Assembly: GCF_032854445.1 (NCBI RefSeq)
Contig: NC_088303.1
Span: forward strand, 5,027,501 to 5,091,500
DNA from: Liolophura sinensis
Taxonomy: Eukaryota; Mollusca; Polyplacophora; Chitonida; Chitonidae
Direction: 5' to 3'
DNA length: 64,000 nucleotides
Shown here: positions 42,401 through 48,904 of the stretch, piece after piece
How positions within the stretch are numbered: position 1 is the first letter of the stretch
Layout: each line of letters starts with the position of its first letter
The notes under the pieces: generated by a model
Database searches by the model: none
What the model saw: the letters and a program-made list of their open reading frames with translations, nothing else
What the model was told of the DNA's origin: nothing
Position numbers and translations under genes: made by a program

Positions 42401-42735
42401 GGAGATTTTCAGATGTCTATCTTATCAGGATGTGTAAAGGTGGCTAGGCTGAAAGTTGACATCAAAATGTTTCTCTGGTAAATGCTAATATTGCATTCTC
42501 ATTTCTTTCAGAGACTCGCCCAGTGTCAATGTTTTCTGGTGACTCGTCCATTACTTTGTCACCGACCAATGGGGTGAAGGACTCCCCTGCGCCTGACCAA
42601 TCAGATGGTCCAGAATTGGTGGACAAAGTTGGAGCTTTAAAGGAGACGGAAACGGACGGAAATGGTCTCGAAGCAGAACGAGGGTCGATAAAGAGGGCCA
42701 GCTTAGCTGCGGAAGAGGATGTAATATACATTTGA
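367..42735 (+). CDS. CARMIL: CARMIL (capping protein regulator and myosin 1 linker), 5'-partial, 32 exons
   Basis: CARMIL proteins bind the actin capping protein heterodimer and lower its barbed-end affinity, acting at the leading-edge membrane. I joined 32 exons by GT-AG sites and homology; phases agree throughout and the sum is 4446 nt (1481 residues plus TGA). Seen in the translation: LRR units such as [26 protein letters not shown] and [10 protein letters not shown] (residues about 20-470), a helical region (about 470-670), a basic patch ([13 protein letters not shown]), CPI and CSI capping-protein motifs near residues 832-875, a [18 protein letters not shown] segment like the conserved vertebrate one, an SH3-type proline motif and a C-terminus EEDVIYI comparable to vertebrate KEFIFV. 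The start codon and PH-like domain (roughly 170 residues in relatives) lie left of the window. The tail is longer than in vertebrates. Invertebrates usually have one CARMIL, so no paralogue number is given. Identity is very secure; individual exon edges are inferred. Confidence 0.95.
512..702 (+). repeat. Dispersed repeat family C, copy 1
   Basis: Matches 62296-62483 in the same orientation, with shared blocks such as aaggcattattctgt, aaattggcc and ggttgagga. Likely an old transposon fragment of unknown class. Confidence 0.7.
850..1550. repeat. 57-bp minisatellite, about 12 copies
   Basis: Near-identical 57-bp units containing gttcatgacagcataaagta. Because 57 is a multiple of three, the minus strand reads as a 19-residue repeated peptide; this is not taken as a gene. 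Confidence 0.95.
2101..2176 (+). CDS. CARMIL: CARMIL exon 2
   Basis: Encodes [19 protein letters not shown]..., matching family RDLIPIIAALEYNQWFTKL almost residue for residue. Acceptor catgtttcag, donor gtaagt. Residues 16-41 of the partial protein. Confidence 0.95.
4535..5032. repeat. 81-bp minisatellite, about 6 copies
   Basis: Unit contains cccctgtacatgtagac and ttatcagggtgtcatctttc. The open frame across it (4588-5031) follows from the 81-bp period. Confidence 0.93.
6550..6740 (+). repeat. SINE-like family A, + orientation
   Basis: Has ttggtgttttgtgccatactc, aagaatatttcaattatac and agccagcattatggtg blocks shared, on either strand, with copies at 51518, 55560 and 62947. Confidence 0.65.
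7228..7471. repeat. 26-bp minisatellite, about 9 copies
   Basis: Units of cacattataagctggttggc plus aatata or catata. Ends 90 bp before CARMIL exon 3. Confidence 0.93.
7561..7649 (+). CDS. CARMIL: CARMIL exon 3
   Basis: Encodes [20 protein letters not shown] and onward, the first LRR helix-strand unit ([11 protein letters not shown]). Acceptor attgtttcag, donor gtaagt, ends in phase 2. Only 22 bp downstream begins a dispersed 0.55-kb repeat. Confidence 0.93.
7672..8225 (+). repeat. Dispersed 0.55-kb element D, + copy
   Basis: Reverse complement of 63252-63816 over its whole length (roughly 80% by eye), from aaacaaagtgggagttca to the ggaatttc end. No terminal inverted repeats or open frame seen. 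It sits 22 bp after the exon 3 donor. Confidence 0.85.
8362..8420 (+). repeat. SINE-like family A fragment
   Basis: agcattatggtggaaagaaa followed by ccggg-like and cacaaccacatgcaggttgc text, the body of family A. Confidence 0.55.
8490..8938. repeat. 35-bp minisatellite, about 13 copies
   Basis: Units of gacaaatggtttggtgtgta plus ataccatgagcaaat. Its end lies 45 bp before CARMIL exon 4. Overlapping minus-strand frames are repeat artefacts. Confidence 0.94.
8983..9077 (+). CDS. CARMIL: CARMIL exon 4
   Basis: Encodes [17 protein letters not shown] then [15 protein letters not shown], a canonical LRR; the family equivalent is LHTINLAGNPLEDRG. Acceptor atattttcag, donor gtaaga. It starts 45 bp after the end of a 35-bp minisatellite. 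Confidence 0.95.
9485..9775. repeat. Two diverged copies of a ~160-bp segment
   Basis: ctctggtttcctcca blocks at about 9490 and 9641, each followed by similar gaagtg, aaaa and ttactgt text. Lies just upstream of exon 5. Confidence 0.5.
9816..10006 (+). CDS. CARMIL: CARMIL exon 5
   Basis: Two LRR units, [15 protein letters not shown] and [15 protein letters not shown]. Acceptor ttctatcatcag, donor gtaagt, phase 0 end. Residues 103-166. Confidence 0.96.
10120..10310 (+). repeat. SINE-like family B, copy 1
   Basis: Shares gatgtctgatgtcttgg-like text and an end resembling gttgagtac..gttaaacccc with 51025-51265. Confidence 0.6.
10852..10935 (+). CDS. CARMIL: CARMIL exon 6
   Basis: Encodes [20 protein letters not shown] and NTDVPLDG; vertebrate CARMIL1 has NFLAQPNAIVHLDLSNTE here. 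Symmetric 84-nt exon (phase 0-0). Donor gtaagt. Confidence 0.96.
11555..11742 (+). CDS. CARMIL: CARMIL exon 7
   Basis: Encodes [20 protein letters not shown] and then [16 protein letters not shown]; family [18 protein letters not shown]. Acceptor tgcttgcag, donor gtaagt, ends in phase 2. Confidence 0.96.
12140..13277. repeat. 96-bp minisatellite, about 12 copies
   Basis: Unit includes ttgattatgcttatgacagt and cactgaagtaagtgtgtcaa. The 348-codon minus-strand frame arises because 96 is divisible by three. Most units carry a gtaagt donor-like string on the + strand. Confidence 0.95.
13444..13595 (+). CDS. CARMIL: CARMIL exon 8
   Basis: Encodes [20 protein letters not shown] then [10 protein letters not shown], two LRRs matching family [20 protein letters not shown] and [12 protein letters not shown]. 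Acceptor cgatttccag, donor gtaagt. Confidence 0.96.
13596..14204 (+). other. Unique part of CARMIL intron 8
   Basis: No exon, RNA gene or repeat recognised before the 73-bp satellite starts. Confidence 0.5.
14205..18017. repeat. 73-bp satellite, about 52 copies, with higher-order structure
   Basis: 3.8 kb of units containing atgcagttggtatagaagat and gttagagactatat, then cag followed by gtgtgt, gtatgt or gtgtgg. Variant order is non-random: a 146-bp dimer recurs at about 14945-15390, and a 215-bp trimer with a 4-bp-deleted unit recurs at 17121 and 17336. Confidence 0.96.
18174..18273 (+). CDS. CARMIL: CARMIL exon 9
   Basis: Encodes [18 protein letters not shown] then [16 protein letters not shown]; family has LALGKNFNNMKSKN. 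Acceptor gttttcag, donor gtgagt. The preceding 4.6-kb intron is mostly a 73-bp satellite. Confidence 0.95.
18483..18565 (-). repeat. SINE-like family A fragment, minus orientation
   Basis: cctgcagatggttgtgggtt, tttcctcccac and ctactgtcatataa blocks match the reverse of family A. Confidence 0.6.
18647..18701 (+). CDS. CARMIL: CARMIL exon 10
   Basis: Short exon encoding [18 protein letters not shown]; family [18 protein letters not shown]. Acceptor ggtatttcag, donor gtaagt. Confidence 0.95.
19195..19298 (+). CDS. CARMIL: CARMIL exon 11
   Basis: Encodes [20 protein letters not shown] then [15 protein letters not shown]; family [24 protein letters not shown]. Acceptor tccctcctcag, donor gtaaac. 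Confidence 0.96.
19403..19462. repeat. GT/GC-rich microsatellite
   Basis: Alternating gtgtgtgtgcgtgtgcgtgc-type sequence within intron 11. Confidence 0.9.
19797..19934 (+). CDS. CARMIL: CARMIL exon 12
   Basis: Encodes [20 protein letters not shown] and [10 protein letters not shown]..., one of the most conserved CARMIL stretches (family [19 protein letters not shown]). Acceptor ttctccag, donor gtgagt. Confidence 0.97.
20223..20316 (+). CDS. CARMIL: CARMIL exon 13
   Basis: Encodes [20 protein letters not shown] then [11 protein letters not shown], the end of the LRR domain (family NYTLRFMPIPMYDASQALK). Donor cag|gtgggt. Its last bases and donor recur in the 43-bp array that follows. Confidence 0.95.
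20300..20745 (+). repeat. 43-bp array that includes the exon 13 donor
   Basis: About ten units of gtgggttgttaagacaaact plus aacacctgagtgaggtacaacag-type text. Each repeats the exon end acaacag joined to gtgggt, that is, the real 5' splice site. Confidence 0.92.
21096..21194 (+). CDS. CARMIL: CARMIL exon 14
   Basis: Encodes [20 protein letters not shown] then [13 protein letters not shown], the first helix after the LRRs (family [22 protein letters not shown]). Symmetric phase 0-0; donor gtaagc. Confidence 0.95.
21459..21587 (+). CDS. CARMIL: CARMIL exon 15
   Basis: Encodes [20 protein letters not shown] and ends [15 protein letters not shown] (family DLKSAERLMRDAKNSK). Symmetric 129-nt exon, donor gtaagt. 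The 3' part of this exon plus its donor is tandemly repeated downstream. Confidence 0.94.
21517..22050 (+). repeat. 118-bp tandem copies of the exon 15 end plus donor
   Basis: The exon 15 3' part and the start of its intron recur at 118-bp spacing. Donors cagacag|gtaagt begin at 21588, 21706, 21824 and 21942; a final copy lacks the donor. Copies keep the [17 protein letters not shown] coding frame except for small changes. Confidence 0.95.
22202..22318 (+). CDS. CARMIL: CARMIL exon 16
   Basis: Encodes [17 protein letters not shown]... and [16 protein letters not shown], helical region. Phase 0-0, acceptor tattctgcag, donor gtaaaa. Confidence 0.9.
22932..22994 (+). CDS. CARMIL: CARMIL exon 17
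   Basis: 63-nt symmetric exon encoding [21 protein letters not shown] without its final residue repeated; resembles family [20 protein letters not shown]. Donor gtgagt. The exon end and donor are copied three more times downstream. Confidence 0.85.
22963..23105 (+). repeat. 32-bp tandem copies of the exon 17 end plus donor
   Basis: atggcagatcag followed by gtgagt, gggagt, gtgtat and gtgagt in successive copies. Confidence 0.92.
23665..23774 (+). CDS. CARMIL: CARMIL exon 18
   Basis: Encodes [20 protein letters not shown] then [17 protein letters not shown]; family FVKNVLLEQSGIDILNKIS. Donor gtggat is weak, but the phase and homology to exon 19 agree. Confidence 0.92.
24047..24134 (+). CDS. 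CARMIL: CARMIL exon 19
   Basis: Encodes [20 protein letters not shown] then NLSKSHKTL; family [29 protein letters not shown]. Acceptor attgttgacag, donor gtaagt. Confidence 0.95.
24590..24709 (+). CDS. CARMIL: CARMIL exon 20
   Basis: Lys/Glu/Thr-rich linker ([13 protein letters not shown] at its end). Acceptor ttttttgcag, donor gtgagt; phase 0-0. The frame stays open past the donor, so the end rests on the splice signal and the phase of exon 21. Confidence 0.8.
25091..25163 (+). CDS. CARMIL: CARMIL exon 21
   Basis: Encodes [20 protein letters not shown] then QSVV. Basic KRKS segment matches family KRKSIHSRMLRPVSR, near the membrane-binding basic region. Donor g|gtaaga, ends in phase 1. Confidence 0.85.
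25186..25222. repeat. Poly-C tract
   Basis: About 35 bases, nearly all C, 25 bp after the exon 21 donor. Confidence 0.95.
26223..26411 (+). CDS. CARMIL: CARMIL exon 22 (with internal alternative donor)
   Basis: Encodes [20 protein letters not shown] and a long acidic stretch ending SEGK. Acceptor ctttttcaag. An internal gaag|gtaaga at 26268 is a stronger donor than the terminal gtatta and leaves the same phase, so a 45-nt version is possible. Confidence 0.75.
26412..27545 (+). other. Left part of CARMIL intron 22
   Basis: AT-rich; no gene or clear repeat recognised. Confidence 0.5.
27546..27815. repeat. 45-bp minisatellite, about 6 copies
   Basis: Units with gtacatgtagatacaaactc and tctgacatttgacatt. 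Confidence 0.93.
27860..29165. repeat. ~21-24-bp purine-rich minisatellite with 168-bp higher-order unit
   Basis: Dozens of gagagaaggatatatgtggc-like units. Three larger blocks beginning ggctgtaagaga at 27926, 28094 and 28262 are exactly 168 bp apart. Confidence 0.93.
29244..29276 (+). CDS. CARMIL: CARMIL exon 23 (33-nt small exon)
   Basis: Encodes [11 protein letters not shown]. Acceptor ctgtttgcag, donor gtaaat, phase 1 to 1, so it can be skipped without changing frame. Lies just after a 1.2-kb minisatellite. Confidence 0.7.
29608..29881 (+). CDS. CARMIL: CARMIL exon 24: capping-protein-binding region (CPI and CSI motifs)
   Basis: Contains [20 protein letters not shown] at 29667-29726, which fits the CPI consensus LxHxTxxRPKxxxRRxP (with Ser for Thr), and NTNSFFESK at 29775-29801, which fits the CARMIL-specific CSI motif. 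These bind and allosterically weaken capping protein. The acceptor ttatcag is chosen because it joins exon 23 in phase; the open frame extends further upstream. Confidence 0.9.
30251..30328 (+). CDS. CARMIL: CARMIL exon 25
   Basis: Lys-rich: [20 protein letters not shown] then DKKEKT. Acceptor tctgttgtag, donor gtgagt. A 27-bp tandem array begins directly after the donor. Confidence 0.82.
30329..30975. repeat. 27-bp minisatellite, about 23 copies, abutting the exon 25 donor
   Basis: Units of gtacagttatgtacacatca plus atatcat. The array starts within a few bases of the gtgagt donor. Open frames in three readings come from the 27-bp period. Confidence 0.95.
31421..31656 (+). CDS. CARMIL: CARMIL exon 26
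   Basis: Encodes [20 protein letters not shown] and a Lys/Glu/Ser-rich continuation; family RKSSGFLNLIKSRSKSERP. Acceptor tatgttcaag, donor g|gtgagg. Confidence 0.88.
31880..32700. repeat. 54-bp minisatellite, about 15 copies
   Basis: Units with gactaactctccctagccca and gaggcatgtagcgcttctat. A flanking cagcccccacttctaccact block occurs at both ends (about 31848 and 32570). Confidence 0.93.
32701..33392 (+). other. Right part of CARMIL intron 26
   Basis: Mostly unique AT-rich DNA, with a short three-copy 21-bp repeat (cttagtgtgaggttgtaaca) near 32925-32965. Confidence 0.5.
33393..33520 (+). CDS. CARMIL: CARMIL exon 27
   Basis: Encodes [20 protein letters not shown] and [15 protein letters not shown]; the vertebrate counterpart is MGSGLLAEMKAKQEKRA. 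Acceptor gtcctttag, donor gtcaga. Confidence 0.9.
33874..34555 (+). CDS. CARMIL: CARMIL exon 28: large proline-rich exon
   Basis: 682 nt, no stop in frame. Ser/Thr/Pro/Lys-rich with a loose PK(T/S) period of about 8-10 residues, ending in [16 protein letters not shown], an SH3-ligand type sequence (vertebrate RPVIPQKPRTASRP). Class I myosin SH3 domains bind this region in relatives. Acceptor ttgattgtag, donor t|gtaggt. Confidence 0.9.
34556..35609 (+). other. CARMIL intron 28
   Basis: AT-rich, no recognised gene or repeat. Confidence 0.5.
35610..35735 (+). CDS. CARMIL: CARMIL exon 29
   Basis: Encodes [20 protein letters not shown] then [20 protein letters not shown]; second proline/lysine-rich segment. 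Acceptor ggtgtttcag, donor gtaagt; symmetric phase 1-1. Confidence 0.88.
35736..37433 (+). other. CARMIL introns 29 and 30
   Basis: Nothing recognised apart from the candidate microexon at 36631-36651. Confidence 0.5.
36631..36651 (+). CDS. CARMIL: CARMIL exon 30, candidate 21-nt microexon
   Basis: Acceptor ttattacaatag, donor gtgagt, encodes (N)DEDNSC. The phase fits both neighbours, and skipping it also keeps the frame. Supported only by splice sites and phase. Confidence 0.45.
37434..37676 (+). CDS. CARMIL: CARMIL exon 31
   Basis: Encodes [20 protein letters not shown] and [20 protein letters not shown]..., charged and disordered. Acceptor ttttccttcag, donor g|gtatgt. Confidence 0.85.
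37677..39756 (+). other. CARMIL intron 31, left of the Tc1 element
   Basis: AT-rich, no gene or clear repeat recognised. Confidence 0.5.
39757..41108 (-). mobile_element. Tc1/mariner element with intact terminal inverted repeats
   Basis: Terminal inverted repeats at 39757-39783 and 41082-41108 agree at 26 of 27 positions (taaactgac.gccaaaagaa). Each end includes a TA, as expected for the TA target duplication. The 1.35-kb length is typical of Tc1 elements. It lies antisense inside CARMIL intron 31, 1.4 kb upstream of the last exon. Confidence 0.92.
39951..40847 (-). pseudogene. Tc1-type DDE transposase, disrupted
   Basis: Read on the minus strand. It begins [20 protein letters not shown], a helix-turn-helix domain with a GRP(W) linker (DRPRTGRPW). 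A frameshift near 40640 moves to the frame of [20 protein letters not shown]. After a TGA near 40447 come VVFTDESRF (first catalytic Asp region), then, in other frames, [27 protein letters not shown] and [16 protein letters not shown], the D-E part of a DD34E triad. At least two frameshifts and several stops mean it is not functional as assembled. Confidence 0.88.
41109..42511 (+). other. CARMIL intron 31, right of the Tc1 element
   Basis: No gene seen. A short family A tail (ttcttgagtatgatgtgaaa then aaataaataaata) lies at about 42168-42210. Confidence 0.5.
42512..42735 (+). CDS. CARMIL: CARMIL exon 32, terminal coding exon
   Basis: Encodes [20 protein letters not shown] through ...[16 protein letters not shown] and TGA. 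The C-terminal acidic-then-hydrophobic end parallels vertebrate EEAEKEFIFV. Acceptor atttctttcag. Confidence 0.92.
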
Positions 42736-45700
42736 GTGTCTTGTTGTTATAATTCTTTACTATACATCACGAAAAGTGCAATCTTAAGATATGGATAGTG
42801 TTCAGATGAAATGATTTAAAAATAACAAGAAATCATGAACGCTACACATTGAACACTTTACTTTTTGAGGACTTTGTCAAAATCGTGTGAAAATTATTTC
42901 TTTTAGCCTGTTCCTGTTTCATTGTATATACATATATTTTACATGATTTAATGATTGTTACAAAAAATTTTTTCCTGTTGTTTCTGATGGTTTTTTGATA
43001 CATTTTTTCTGTGTTTGACCAAATGTGTGGTATATCAGCGTAGATCAAAGTTTTTTATCTTTAGCATTTTATGTTGAGTTTCTGACGCGTAAGAGCATTG
43101 TTGTTGCTCTATGTGTGTACATTGTCTTAGCTCAATTAATATGTATTCATGAGTATATGCTTGAAACTGAGCTGCATTAGACTAGTTTGAAACTGTGAGA
43201 AGTTTGACCTGAGTGGGTGAGGTTTTTCGTGGGTAGACTTGCTATGCATGCTTACTATACTGCTTCTGTGATGGAGAAAGTACGAGTATCTTTGAAAGAA
43301 TCGACGAGGCGCGACAGTGCAGAGTCTATTCATCCTTTAGGAAAGTACTGTTGCAAGTGCTGTCTCCGTCTTACACCATAGTGACTAACAGTATTCATGT
43401 ACCTGAGTGAATATTCTACACTCTACTCAAATGATACGTGGAGTAAACATTTGACATCAATTGTTCTACTTTATGCAGTTAATTTGGGCTGTATATATCT
43501 ACAAGGCTAAAAACTTTGTTACCGTCCTTTATGTAACACGTTCGTGAATTCATAACCCGTTGGTGTGGAAATGCGGGCTCAGTTAAATTGTCAGATATTT
43601 GCATGCATGTTTCTTGGATCTTTGAACACATGGGCTCATTGAACCGGACAACATCGTGGTAGAACATGCTATGGCATTTGCAAGGCAAAGGTAGTGTTCT
43701 GCACGAGTGTCAAGATTGGGGTGCAGCAGTGAGAGGCAGCTTTATACGATCCAGGCCACATAGCACTGTGCATTATTTCACCATGGACTCCGACCAGGAT
43801 GAGATGTTCTTCATGATGATGTTAGTGTCTTCGTACTCTAAATTCTCCGTCGTACTGTACTTTCCAGGGTAAGAATGTACACTATCTGTAGTTTCTTTAG
43901 AAAGAAACTACAGTTTGACAATAGGGTGAGGGGAAAACTATTGTTTAAGTCTGCAAAAATTTCTCTGTGGACTAGAATGAAATCTATACCTTCAGTTGGG
44001 GAGAAGAGAGAGAGAGAGAGAGGAGGGAGTTCTCCGAACAGTTATGTTGCCTTATACCTTTCAAATTCATGTGTTATATGGGCGGTGGGTGGGGGGGGGG
44101 GGGGGGTTCTTTTTCCATCAATCTTCTTTCTAACTGCTGAGTATACCTATTACCTGTCTTTGTCCAAAAACAAGATGATGTGTGTTGGTATTGTATGTAA
44201 GCAAATGTGTCAACATACTGTACTTATACATGTAAAAGTTGACCCCTTACCTTGCGTTATGATTTGATTGGTTAAGCTGCATGCATGACCTTTCAGACTC
44301 AGACATCCCGCTGTGCATAATATGTGTATATTGTTGATCCGATGTGTATCTGAGTTAAGGCCATGTTTTAATACATATTCAACTCATTTCCAGACTATTT
44401 TTGTAACATGTAATCGACTCTATTTCCACTGTGCCTCAATCATTCATTGCGTCTTTCATTATCTATCGTACTTGTCTCTATCAGTCAGTATGTGTAATTA
44501 TGTACATGGCATCTTTTATGGCAAAGTTATTGTTATTTCAGCCTTGATCAGCTTTTCATGAAGTTTTCATTTTTCCAATATTATTTAGAGCACCTTACAA
44601 GGGTAAAACTGTCTAGTGGGAACACAAACCATTCCCCAGTATACATGTACGTACATGTACATACAGCTACATTGTATGTTTGCCCTTACTCAGGCTGTAC
44701 ATCTGTCTACTAAGCTACTCAGAGCAAAAATATAATTTGGGAAAGAAATTGTATGTTAACTATTATTGTTCCGCTAGGAAGATTTCTTACATGATTTACA
44801 GATGTATTGCTTTACATGAAAATTGCAGTCTGTTATCAAGTTTTAAGTGGAAGTTAGTTGGTCCATCTTTCATTTGTTATCATTATGTGACATACACACA
44901 AACACAGTAGCAAGCTAGCAGATAACCTTTGTTTGATGGGGTTGTTTTGTGTATATTTATTTCACAGTTGTTTGATCAGCAAGTTAAAGTACGATTTATA
45001 AAGTATATAAAATTTGATTTATGAACCGATCTATTATATTTTGCTTTAATGAAATGAATGTGTCTCAGCTGCTATTCCTTCAACAATGTGTGCATTCAAG
45101 CCTCAACATTTGGTCAGCCATCTTCCCAGAGCAGAGCTGTCTGATTGGATTGGTCAAAGAGTGTCAAATGCACAGGAGTCAAACAATATTCACTGTGTGT
45201 GTATGAAAATGTTAAACAGTTCAGATTATGGATTATGTTCATAAAGCGTGTTAGCTGAGCTAATGATCTGTAAGTTTGTGTATTTCCTTTCACTTGGATA
45301 CCAAAGTGGTTTTGAAACATTGATGTTTTTAATATAGTATTTGGCATAAAATCAGTTTGTATTAATAGGAATTAGAAATTCATCAACACAACAGTTAGCA
45401 ATTGGTGGCTTGAAAATTTGCACAAAGTAGGCACTAAAGTCAGCTTGAGAAATAATTCATTTGGTTTATTTTCCCCATTTGCGGTATTAATCAAATATTC
45501 AGTTTTCATTCACTCATGCCATCATGTTTTCCTCCTAAACTTACATCTGATGAACTGTTTATAAATTTCTGCTTGGCATCCAGCTTGGGCTAAAATGTTT
45601 CCAGTATTCTCTTGATTCTAACCATACAGTTGAGACTGACAGTATTTGGAGTGCAATTTTATTAACACCCAGAATGTGGTTTTGGTGCAACGGGCCACAT

Positions 45701-47997
45701 TGAATGTACATGGTTCTGCACAGGTTGTACTGATGAGCTGTACTTAATTATAACTGTGTGTTGCACGCTTTACGCTATAAGCTATAGACTTGCTGTTGGC
45801 TTTGATATTTGTTAAGTATCAAATGTCACCCTTCATGTTAATCATTGACATTATTTTTTGGATGTTGATCAAGCTGGAACATAAACTGATTCAGAATTTC
45901 TATTTTTCTAGAATATAAGTGTACATGTGTTCTCAACTATATACATTTTTTGATTCAGCTTTTTGTTTCTGAATTCTGTATGTTTTGTTTGTGTGACTTT
46001 ACAAGGGACGAGGACCCACATTACAAACATGTATAGTGTATTCTTAATATCAAACATCAAAATGCATACAATGTTTCATACTGATAATGAAGAATTGCTT
46101 TAGTTTCTGTAGGTTTTGTTTTTAGCTAGGGGTTCCTTATGTGTTCAGTACATATAAGGTTACATTTTTTATGTTGTGTATAGGTATTTCACTGTATAAA
46201 GTCTTTTTTTGAAATTTGTGTATATTGCAAGGAGTTTTGCTGTGCAGCTAAGACTTTTTTAAACAAGTTAGGTATTGATGGGAAAACTGTAATATTTTGT
46301 GAACAGAACTGCTCTTTTGTCTCTTTTTCTTTTTTTAGTTGAATGGTAATAACAATTTTCATAAAGCAGTTCTCAACATCCAGAAAAAAAGGTTTTAATT
46401 TGCCTTATGAAGGTGAATACTTTTTGTTGAACAAAATTGTCGTCGCAATTTTGAATTTGCTTCGTTAGGTGCTAGTCCTATAAGGAGAAACATTGTTGAG
46501 TGTCAAATAATTTCTAGACTGGAAATGATTTGATTCCAGGCCAGGAGGATACCAGTACGCAGGTTTCCCTGGCTAATAATGCATAATATTTTTATCCAGC
46601 TTGTCAATTCAGGCTTAAAATAAATAACTGGCTTCTTGAACCACAGGTTACAGGTGAAGATTAAACTCATTTTACTTCTGGGGATTGTACACATTAGTTT
46701 TGCTCAAAACAGTAGTTGTACAGGCCAGTTTCTTCTAAGTGCATGTATTTGTGATTTCCCTCAAATTTTGTCTTCAACATTAGTAAGGGACTTCTGGGTG
46801 CTAGAATTTCTTTTCTGTGTTGCATGCTCTCTAGTAATACTGGCAATACCTACATTGTAGGTAACTGCAAGTATGTTAATGACCTTAAATTTTGCCCCCT
46901 ATAGAGCATTTTTAGAGGCAAATAAATGCCACAAAATATATCTTTTGATGCTGAAATGTAAATTTTCCCAGTAGGATATAATTCTGTTTTCAACACAAAC
47001 CTCAAAACACCTCTCTAAGATTAGTAGAACCCTCAGAATCAGGCAAAATTTGCAACATAGTCATGGATGAAATCTTTGATCATTTATTGTATATGTCTGA
47101 AACTTAGAGTAAAATTCAAATGTAACTAGTGTGAAGATTTCTTTCTTCAGAAATTCCTAATACACCGTCTTTGACCGTTAGGGACTTAAAATCAAAGGCG
47201 GTGGGAAAAAGAACACTCAAACGATAAGAATCGACATGCGTGGAAATAGAAAGCTGATAAGCAGAGGTATAGTTAAATGCGCCTTTCTTCATGGTGCGTT
47301 GAAGTGTCAGTAAGACATTATCCATGCAGGTATCCGGTGTTATCACTGTCAACCAGGTAGTTTAGATTCTTGTCGCCTTTAAGACTGTTTCACTCGCTAG
47401 TATACCTGTAGACTGGTTCAGTTTATCTCAAATGTGGTAGTAGTATCCAAGGAGGGTGATATTGAAGTTTGTATGCTTTTTTTTTTTTTTTCTTTTTTTG
47501 TTGCTATACATTTTTGTTTTAGTATTATTTTTTTTCCCTTCAATCAAATATGTAAAGTGTGTGGAGTCTCTGGAGAGCCTCTTCATGTTTTAATATACAT
47601 GTACTTGTGCACCTACTAGAGACTCTTTAGTGATTACCTTGTGTTTCCATCAGCAGAGAACGACAACCCTTGGGCCTGCATCTTTGCCTTGCAGCCTCTC
47701 TGCCCTGAAAACAAAGTCAACCCTATTGATGCTCTGTACTATGTATTATACTGTACGTCTAATATTTGATCATTTTCCATGTTGTTTTTATTATCTGTTT
47801 TATATACGAGGGACAAAAGCATAAAGCTGATTTTTTTGAATTCCTTACTTAGCCAATGCTATTGTTGACCTTACAAGGCTATATTAAATAACTGAGCAAC
47901 ATCTCATGGCTTGTATGCTTTATAGCTGTATTGTTCTGAAGCTGTTACGCGATTGCATGTAACATATCCTGTGCAAGTCATGGTGCAGTAGGATGCT
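42736..47997 (+). other. Probable CARMIL 3'UTR, then intergenic DNA
   Basis: AT-rich with no convincing gene. AATAAA hexamers stand at 46619 and 46921, among possible others, so the transcript end is unknown. Short frames on both strands lack homology I recognise. Confidence 0.5.
44081..44107. repeat. Poly-G tract
   Basis: Near-continuous G run, about 20 bases; similar runs lie at 50459-50476 and 61619-61640. Confidence 0.95.
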
Positions 47998-48080
47998 GTG
48001 AAACAAATTTATTTGACCATCGTTAAATGCCATACTCAAGAATCTTTCACTTACACACATGATGGTGGGCAGTCAGGAAA
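47998..48080 (+). repeat. SINE-like family A fragment
   Basis: atgccatactcaagaatctt then tcacttacacacatgatggtg match the family A head. Confidence 0.5.
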
Positions 48081-48234
48081 TCCCAAGGATAACGAACTCT
48101 CCAACATAAGACATTTAATACTTGTGTACTGGCTAAGGTGCAAGTGGTCTCTAACAAAGCATGTACGGAGTCAAAAGATTTGTGCCACAACAGAAAAAGA
48201 AGCAGGGAAATATAACAAATTCCTGGTCCAAGAA

Positions 48235-48440
48235 TGTCCCAAATCCCAGAATGTCCCAAAGCCCGTCCAAGAATTCCCCAAATTCCGTCAGAAAACATCC
48301 CAAACTCACTGTCCGAGAATGTCCCAATGCCCATCTAGGAGAAAGTCTCAAATTGTCTGTCTCAGAACATCCAAAATTGTGTCAGAGAATGTCCCAAATC
48401 TACTCTCTAAGAATGTCCCAAATCCCCTGTCCAAGCGTGT
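48235..48440. repeat. Degenerate short repeat (gaatgtcccaaa-type)
   Basis: Recurring aagaatgtcccaaatccc variants with irregular spacing. Confidence 0.7.
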
Positions 48441-48485
48441 TCAATCACAAACAGGCAAGACAAAAATAATTCAGAAAATTAAACA

Positions 48486-48710
48486 AATGTAACTCACTCA
48501 TTCTTTTTGTCTGCAATACCGGTACTGGTATTTAATTAGTATTACAACTCATTCCTTTTATTTGCAATACTGGTACCGGTATTTAATTAGTATTACAACT
48601 CATTCCTTTTATTTGCAATACTGGTACCGGTATTTAATTAGTGTTACAACTCACTCATTCCTTTTGTCTGCAATACCGGTACCGGTATTTAATTAGTATT
48701 ACAACACTGT
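48486..48710. repeat. ~54-58-bp repeat, 4 copies, each with a palindromic core
   Basis: Units carry gcaatactggtaccggtatt and taattagtattac; the core ccggtaccgg is self-complementary. Confidence 0.9.
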
Positions 48711-48904
48711 TTACATTCTTACACGCGTTCAAATTATGCATTTATTTTATTGTCCTTTAATGCCATACTCAAGAAATGATGGCCTGGGGCTAGTCTCAAT
48801 AGTGGAGCAAACTAGAGTGCCCAGGGTAAAACCACCAGTAAGGTAAGTCTTCTGATATTGGTAGAAGACAAGTGATGTTAGACTGCCGAATAGGACACAC
48901 AAAC

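Noticed and set aside
43666-43872. 68-codon + frame with a Met/Asp-rich stretch
   Set aside because: Lies in the probable 3'UTR with no homology or splice logic.
47116-47352. Minus-strand frame of about 78 codons with protein-like composition
   Set aside because: No ATG at its start, no recognised homology and no clear splice partners; could be chance.
47656-47775. Possible alternative last CARMIL exon (cag then AENDNPWACIFAL...)
   Set aside because: Phase would fit exon 31, but the C-terminus at 42735 already matches the family and a 38-codon frame is easily random.
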